Part shown: one piece after another, positions 59,896 through 64,000 of the stretch
How the letters are laid out: each line of letters opens with the position of its first letter
Numbering within the stretch: position 1 is the stretch's first letter
Assembly (NCBI RefSeq): GCF_030505615.1
Contig: NZ_CP129992.1
Span: forward strand, 744,001 to 808,000
Length of the DNA: 64,000 nt
Source: Salinibaculum rarum
Lineage (GTDB): Archaea; Halobacteriota; Halobacteria; Halobacteriales; Haloarculaceae
Direction of reading: 5' to 3'
Notes under the pieces: generated by a model
The model's database searches: none
The model's input: only the letters and a program-made list of their open reading frames with translations
What the model was told of the DNA's origin: nothing
Made by a program: the position numbers and the translations under genes

Positions 59896-60852
59896 ATGAC
59901 GAGTCTCGGTACGGCGAGTGCCGCGCCCGGTGAACTCGACACCGGCCGTCTCGAGGTCGGCGAAGCCCGCGACGGGAGTCCGGTCGAACTGCCCGTTGCG
60001 GTCGTCAACGGCGCTCGCGACGGCAAGACGCTGTATCTGCAGGCTGCCAGTGACGGCGACGAACTCAACGGCGTCGGCGTCATCCAGCGGGTCGTCCCCC
60101 AACTCGACCCCGCGGACATCGCCGGCACCATCCTGATTGTCGGCGTCGCCAACTACTACGCCTTCCAGGTCGCCGAACACCGCAACCCCATCGACGACAC
60201 GAAGCTGAATCGTGCCTACCCCGGCAACGCCACCGGCACTGCCTCGGAGCGCATCGCCGCTGCGACCTTCGACGCCGCCAGTCGCGCCGACCTCGCGCTG
60301 GACCTCCACCAGGGGTCGACCTCCCGGATGATAGAGGAAGTCCGGGTCCGCTGTGGGACCCGCCACCGCCTCCACGACGAGTGTCTCGAACTCGCGAAAG
60401 TGTTTGGCTGTGGCTACGTCTTAGACCAGAAAGGCCCCGACGGGCAACTCGCCCGCGCCGCACCGGACGACGGCGTCCCCACCGTCGACCCCGAACTCGG
60501 TGGCTGTGTCGGCTGGGACGAACAGTCCATCCAGGCCGGCGTCGACGGCGTATTCAACGTCCTCGAGTACTACGACTTCCTGGAGGGACGGGTCGCACCC
60601 CGTCCCCAGACCCGCGCCAGCGGCTTCGAACAGTACGGCTCGCCTGCCGGCGGCCTCGTCGACTTCGATGTGGAACTCGGCGAGCGCGTCTCTGCCGGCC
60701 AGCAGTTGTTCGAAATTACCGGCGTCTTTGGCTCCCCCAAAGAGACCGTCTCTGCGGACTCCTCGGGTGTGTTCTGGCGCTCCCGCCGGCTCCCCCACGT
60801 CGCCGCCGGGGAGTACGTCTGTTCGGTCGGGACGGATATTGATTCCTACTAG
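59896..60852 (+). CDS. Succinylglutamate desuccinylase/aspartoacylase (AspA/AstE) family hydrolase
   Basis: 318 residues, M14-like zinc carboxypeptidase fold with a C-terminal beta-barrel domain. Metal and catalytic motifs: SDGDELNG (near residue 53, where the family HGDE motif has lost its first His to Asp), LNRAYPGNATGTASERIA with substrate arginines (near 108) and LDLHQGS (near 137). The C-terminal GGLVDFDVELGERVSAGQQLFEITG is a barrel element typical of this group. The missing His suggests a metal-site variant. The substrate (N-acyl amino acid or related) is unknown. Dispersed element copy B follows it. Confidence 0.85.
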   Translation: MTSLGTASAAPGELDTGRLEVGEARDGSPVELPVAVVNGARDGKTLYLQAASDGDELNGVGVIQRVVPQLDPADIAGTILIVGVANYYAFQVAEHRNPIDDTKLNRAYPGNATGTASERIAAATFDAASRADLALDLHQGSTSRMIEEVRVRCGTRHRLHDECLELAKVFGCGYVLDQKGPDGQLARAAPDDGVPTVDPELGGCVGWDEQSIQAGVDGVFNVLEYYDFLEGRVAPRPQTRASGFEQYGSPAGGLVDFDVELGERVSAGQQLFEITGVFGSPKETVSADSSGVFWRSRRLPHVAAGEYVCSVGTDIDSY

Positions 60853-60859
60853 GGACCCA

Positions 60860-61028
60860 CTTTTTGTTTCGTCGGGTGTCGCACGCGAGCCGGAGGCTCG
60901 CGGCGCACCCTCCTCACAAAAACTTGGGGAAAAAGGCTCCTCGCGCTCGGTAGAGCGCTCGGAGGTGCTATCGTAGTGACCTCCCACAGCACCGCTACCG
61001 CACAGCGCCGCTACCCCACAGTACCGCT
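60860..61028 (+). repeat. Dispersed structured intergenic element, copy B
   Basis: Block order: CTTTTTGTTTC (60860-60870); GGGTGTCG; perfect 8-bp hairpin CGCGAGCC-GGA-GGCTCGCG (60884-60902); GCACCCTCC; CAAAAACTTGGGGAAAAAG (60917-60935); second stem CGCTCGGTAGAGCGCTC; GGTGCTATCGTAGTGA (60964-60979); then repeated CACCGCTACCGCACAGC sequence. It occupies the spacer before the VOC gene, and no other feature is visible there. Confidence 0.85.
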
Positions 61029-61167
61029 ACAAACGACAGGCCTGCCCTTCCCCGTTATCGCACGACCCGCTGGCGCGGGTACGCGCTTCCGGCCACCGCA
61101 ATCGCAGGCTGGATGCCCTCCGCCGCCAACCGCCACCCACTTTGCCGCGCCCCGTTGTCACTCCACT

Positions 61168-61581
61168 ATGCCAACCGCTCACCACGTCGGTGTCACCGTT
61201 GCCGACCTGGACCGCGCCGTGGAGTTCTATCAGGACGTCTTCGACTTCCCTGTGCTCGCCGAGTTCTCCGTCTCCGGCGAGGCGTTCTCGACTGGCGTCG
61301 ACGTTCCGAACGCGACCGGCCAGTTCGCGCACCTCGACGCCGACGGCGTCCGCCTGGAACTGGTCGAGTACGACCCCGAAGGCGAGACTGCCCACGCCGA
61401 GCGGGTGAACCAACCCGGCGCGAAACACGTCGGCTTCGAAGTCGAGAATCTGGACGACTTCTACCGGGCACTCCCCGAACAGGTGACGACGCTGTCGGCC
61501 CCACAGACCACTGAGAGTGGCACCCGAATCTGCTTCGTGCAAGACCCCGAGGGCAATCTCGTGGAAGTGCTGGAGACGTAG
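61168..61581 (+). CDS. VOC (glyoxalase/dioxygenase superfamily) protein
   Basis: 137 residues with two beta-alpha-beta-beta-beta modules: HHVGVTVADLDRAVEFYQDVFDFPVLAEFS and KHVGFEVENLDDFYRALPEQV, ending FVQDPEGNLVEVLE. Metal-ligand positions are His6, Glu55 region (RLELVE) and the terminal Glu in NLVEVLE, as in glyoxalase I and methylmalonyl-CoA epimerase. Activity cannot be chosen between isomerase, epimerase or dioxygenase. The ATG at 61168 starts the canonical fold; the upstream extension is GC-rich repeat sequence. Confidence 0.9.
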   Translation: MPTAHHVGVTVADLDRAVEFYQDVFDFPVLAEFSVSGEAFSTGVDVPNATGQFAHLDADGVRLELVEYDPEGETAHAERVNQPGAKHVGFEVENLDDFYRALPEQVTTLSAPQTTESGTRICFVQDPEGNLVEVLET

Positions 61582-61588
61582 TACGGTC

Positions 61589-62851
61589 TCACCGCTCTGG
61601 ATGGGTCGGCGCGTCGAAGCCACCCCGGACCAGCGGCTTAGCAATGTGCCGGCGCGCAACCGGCGGCACCTCGTACCACCCCTCCTCGATGTCCCGGTCG
61701 AGTGGCTGCTCGACCTTCCCGTCGGCGTCGGTCCCACAGTCCCGACACCGATACCCCGCGTTTGCACCCGCGGACTTCATCGACCGCCCGCAGTCCGGAC
61801 AGTCCGGCGTGACGAGTTCCGTCTGCACGCAGTCGCGGACGGCGAACTTTTCCAGTTTGAGCGTCCCGTCGCTGACCTCGCCACACGCGGTGATGCGGTC
61901 GCCCTCTCGCAGCGCCCGCACCCGGTCACGGAAGCGCTTGGTCGGCTCGAAGGCTGCACACTGGAGCCGACCAGTGCCTTCGAGCGGGAAGAATACGTGT
62001 CCGCCTTCCTTCGTGTCCGGCCGGGCGGCGACGGTGCCGTCGAGACGGTAGGCCCGTCCGTCCTGTGCGGTGTCGATGGTGCCATCCCGGAGGTGGGCGT
62101 CGGTGCCCTGGTTCGTGCGGAAGGTGTGCCGGCGGGCGACGGATTCGCTCTCGATGCGCTCGGCGACACGGCGGACGGCGTCGGGGTCGTCACCGCGAAT
62201 CCCGTGGAGAATCGGGCAGGGCGTCCGGGGGACACAGACGGCGACGCCTTCCTCACGGTCGACGGTATCCCACACCTCGGGGTAGGCGTCGTCTGCGGCG
62301 GCGAACACTGAGTCGACGTCGACCTCGCGGTCACTTCCCCACCGGTCGCGCTCGCGGTAGGAGATACACTCGTAGGTCCACTCCTCGAAGGCCCGGTGTG
62401 CGCCGGCGGCGGCGGCCGCCCCAATCAGTCCCCGGCCCATCCCGCGCTCGACCGTCTCGACGCCGGCCACAGAGAGCGTCTCGCGGACAGTATCGAGGTC
62501 GAGAAGTTCGCGGACGGCACGCCGGGCAACGTCTGCAAGCGCGTCGGGTACCGCGTCGGGTGCAGCGTCGACGACGACCGCGCCGGGGTTGGTCCGGGGG
62601 TCGGCCGTCTCCGCGTGGTCGAGTGCGTTGTCGGCGAGTGCGAGCGTACGCTCGGCCGGGAGGTCACAGTGGACGGCCAGCGCGGCGTTGCCCCGCGTCT
62701 TGTGCTCGACGGCGGGGTTGAGTCGCACCAACAGCGTCCGGTCGACGGTGCCGCCGGCCTCGCGCACCTGCTCGGCCAGGCGTGTGGCAACGTACGTCGT
62801 GCACATCCCGCGCTCGCGGGAGTCGGTGTCGTCGACGGCGATGACGGTCAC
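61589..62851 (-). CDS. tiaS: tRNA(Ile2) 2-agmatinylcytidine synthetase
   Basis: 420 residues. It modifies C34 of tRNA-Ile2 with agmatine, using ATP, so that AUA is read. The N-terminal catalytic domain opens VIAVDDTDSRERGMCTTYVATRLAE (phosphate-binding loop), with HKTRGNAALAVH. The central OB-fold region has AEKITACGEVSDGTL-like DRITACGEVSDGTLKLEKFAVRD. The C-terminal zinc ribbon is CPDCGRSMKSAGANAGYRCRDCG, matching TiaS. It is full length and essential in other archaea. The start is the ATG at 62851; the gene converges on the VOC gene with a 7-base gap. Confidence 0.95.
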   Translation of the reverse strand: MTVIAVDDTDSRERGMCTTYVATRLAEQVREAGGTVDRTLLVRLNPAVEHKTRGNAALAVHCDLPAERTLALADNALDHAETADPRTNPGAVVVDAAPDAVPDALADVARRAVRELLDLDTVRETLSVAGVETVERGMGRGLIGAAAAAGAHRAFEEWTYECISYRERDRWGSDREVDVDSVFAAADDAYPEVWDTVDREEGVAVCVPRTPCPILHGIRGDDPDAVRRVAERIESESVARRHTFRTNQGTDAHLRDGTIDTAQDGRAYRLDGTVAARPDTKEGGHVFFPLEGTGRLQCAAFEPTKRFRDRVRALREGDRITACGEVSDGTLKLEKFAVRDCVQTELVTPDCPDCGRSMKSAGANAGYRCRDCGTDADGKVEQPLDRDIEEGWYEVPPVARRHIAKPLVRGGFDAPTHPER

Positions 62852-63007
62852 TATCCCGGCTAGCCCCGACGCCCACTAACCGCTTTCGGGGCCGCCTGCT
62901 CGAATCTGTCTGTCTGTGATTACGTTCCGGAAATCGCCAGACACCGGCCGTACAGCCGCCAAAACGCATAAATACGATGAGCGGACTATGTATGTATAGA
63001 TACCAGT

Positions 63008-63973
63008 ATGTCCCGCTCTGCGCTGGTGGGTAACGTCACCGCAATGCTCGAAGATGCAGGCTTCGTCGTCAGCGAACGCTGTGCGATTCGGCCAAAGAGC
63101 TTCGACGTCGCTGCCCGCCGGGGTGAGGACACCATCCTGCTGAAGATTCTCGGGAACATCGACGCCTTCGACGCTCGAACTGGCGCGGAGATGCGTCGCC
63201 TCGGCGAGTATCTGCAGGCCACGCCGATGGTGGTCGGCCTGCGGACTCGCGACGAGGACTTAAAGCCCGGCGTGGTCTACTTTCGCCACGGCGTGCCCGT
63301 GCTTTCGCCCGACACCGCGATGGACCTCTTTGTCGAGGAGGTCCCGCCGCTCATCTACGCGGCACCCGGCGGCCTCTACGTCAACATCGAAAGCGAAGTC
63401 CTCGCCGACGCCCGGCAGGACCGCGACTGGTCGCTTGGCCGACTCGCCCAGGAACTGGGCGTCTCCCGGCGCACCGTCTCGAAGTACGAGGACGGCATGG
63501 ACGCCAGCGTCGAAGTCGCCTCCCAACTGGAGGAGCTGTTCGAGGCACCGCTGACCTCGCCGGTCGAAGTGCTCGATGGTGCCGAGCGGGTCCGCGACGA
63601 CACCGAGACCCCCGAGGACCCCGACGTCGACCCCGACGACGAGTCTATCGTCGCGGTCTTTACCCGCGTCGGCTACGAGGTCCACCCGACCGAGCGCGCT
63701 CCCTTCAAGACCGTCAGCGAAAACGAGAGCGACCACGACCGCGTGCTCACCGGTCACTCGAAGTTCACCCAGACCGCCGAAAAGCGCGCCCGCATCATGT
63801 CGTCGGTCGGCCAGGTCACTCGGACGACCAGCGTCTACGTCGTCGACGAAGCGCCCACCGACGCAATCGAGGGCACCGCCATCGTCGAGGAGTCAGAGAT
63901 GGCCGACATCGAGGACCGCATCGACCTGCGGGACCTCATCATGGACCGCGGCGAGGAAGAGGGGACTGCCTGA
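63008..63973 (+). CDS. Conserved archaeal HTH transcriptional regulator (COG1395 type)
   Basis: 321 residues. The N-terminal domain (about 1-125) is nuclease-like in fold: [37 protein letters not shown] Cro/C1-type helix-turn-helix (about 132-175) follows: [38 protein letters not shown]. The C-terminal domain (about 210-321) has [26 protein letters not shown]. This conserved archaeal regulator family has no known effector. AT-rich sequence including ATAAATACGATGAGC and TATGTATAG precedes the ATG at 63008. The gene is complete, ending 27 bases before the window edge. Confidence 0.9.
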   Translation: MSRSALVGNVTAMLEDAGFVVSERCAIRPKSFDVAARRGEDTILLKILGNIDAFDARTGAEMRRLGEYLQATPMVVGLRTRDEDLKPGVVYFRHGVPVLSPDTAMDLFVEEVPPLIYAAPGGLYVNIESEVLADARQDRDWSLGRLAQELGVSRRTVSKYEDGMDASVEVASQLEELFEAPLTSPVEVLDGAERVRDDTETPEDPDVDPDDESIVAVFTRVGYEVHPTERAPFKTVSENESDHDRVLTGHSKFTQTAEKRARIMSSVGQVTRTTSVYVVDEAPTDAIEGTAIVEESEMADIEDRIDLRDLIMDRGEEEGTA

Positions 63974-64000
63974 CGCTTAGGCGTACGTTTCTTCCAGATA

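Noticed and set aside
1..64000. CRISPR array or cas genes
   Set aside because: No regularly spaced direct repeats and no Cas proteins are present; the only nuclease of that ancestry is the TnpB.

Overview
The window is a gene-dense stretch of a haloarchaeal chromosome. It is GC-rich, the proteins are strongly acidic (runs of Asp/Glu, few Lys), promoters carry archaeal TATA boxes and many messages look leaderless. It encodes archaeal replication proteins (MCM, PolD small subunit, Orc1/Cdc6, Hef), archaeal TiaS, a haloarchaeal-type malate synthase and Ser-His-Asp signal peptidase. I cannot fix the genus; a Haloarculaceae-like member of Halobacteria would fit.

Layout. 0-2.3 kb: mcm, entering an intein at the left edge, then a small conserved gene. 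2.3-13 kb: tRNA-Pro, a membrane exporter-like protein, two divergent rhodanese sulfurtransferases, a rubrerythrin-like protein, an atypical SDR, a TRAM protein, an atypical radical SAM enzyme and a CoA-disulfide-reductase-like flavoprotein, then DUF1684 and DUF373 proteins. 12.87-13.06 kb: tRNA-Arg followed by partial copies of its 3' end, an integration-scar-like arrangement. 13-26 kb: catabolic hydratase-like enzymes, aIF2-beta fused to TRAM, two LOV-domain histidine kinases, an SppA peptidase operon, an aminopeptidase, small membrane proteins, an ArsR-like membrane regulator and a CDF cation transporter. 26.6-29.2 kb: the glyoxylate shunt pair aceA-aceB. 29.3-35.6 kb: an Fe-S XPD/DinG-like helicase, serB, a RelBE-type toxin-antitoxin pair with a perfect operator palindrome, PolD small subunit and signal peptidase.

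35.8-40.2 kb is the centrepiece: orc1/cdc6, a ~1.1 kb non-coding origin with ORB repeats of opposed orientation around an AT-rich unwinding segment, then the origin-associated genes oapA (Era-like GTPase), oapB and oapC. With mcm, polD1, the Fe-S helicase and hef, replication and repair genes are concentrated within 45 kb of this origin. 40.2-51 kb: malate dehydrogenase, hef, glyS with a CBS protein, serA and a third rhodanese. 51-57 kb is an accessory patch with an IS630 transposase abutting thrC and a TnpB-only IS200/IS605-type element. 57-64 kb: citrate synthase, a tandem PhoU/TrkA-C protein, an AspA-like hydrolase, tiaS and an HTH regulator.

Metabolically, citrate synthase, isocitrate lyase, malate synthase and malate dehydrogenase give most of a glyoxylate/TCA bypass for growth on acetyl-CoA, and serA plus serB cover two of the three serine biosynthesis steps. 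The least explained structure is a dispersed intergenic element present three times (7.9, 26.4 and 60.9 kb). It has fixed blocks around a short hairpin whose stem sequence differs between copies but still pairs perfectly.
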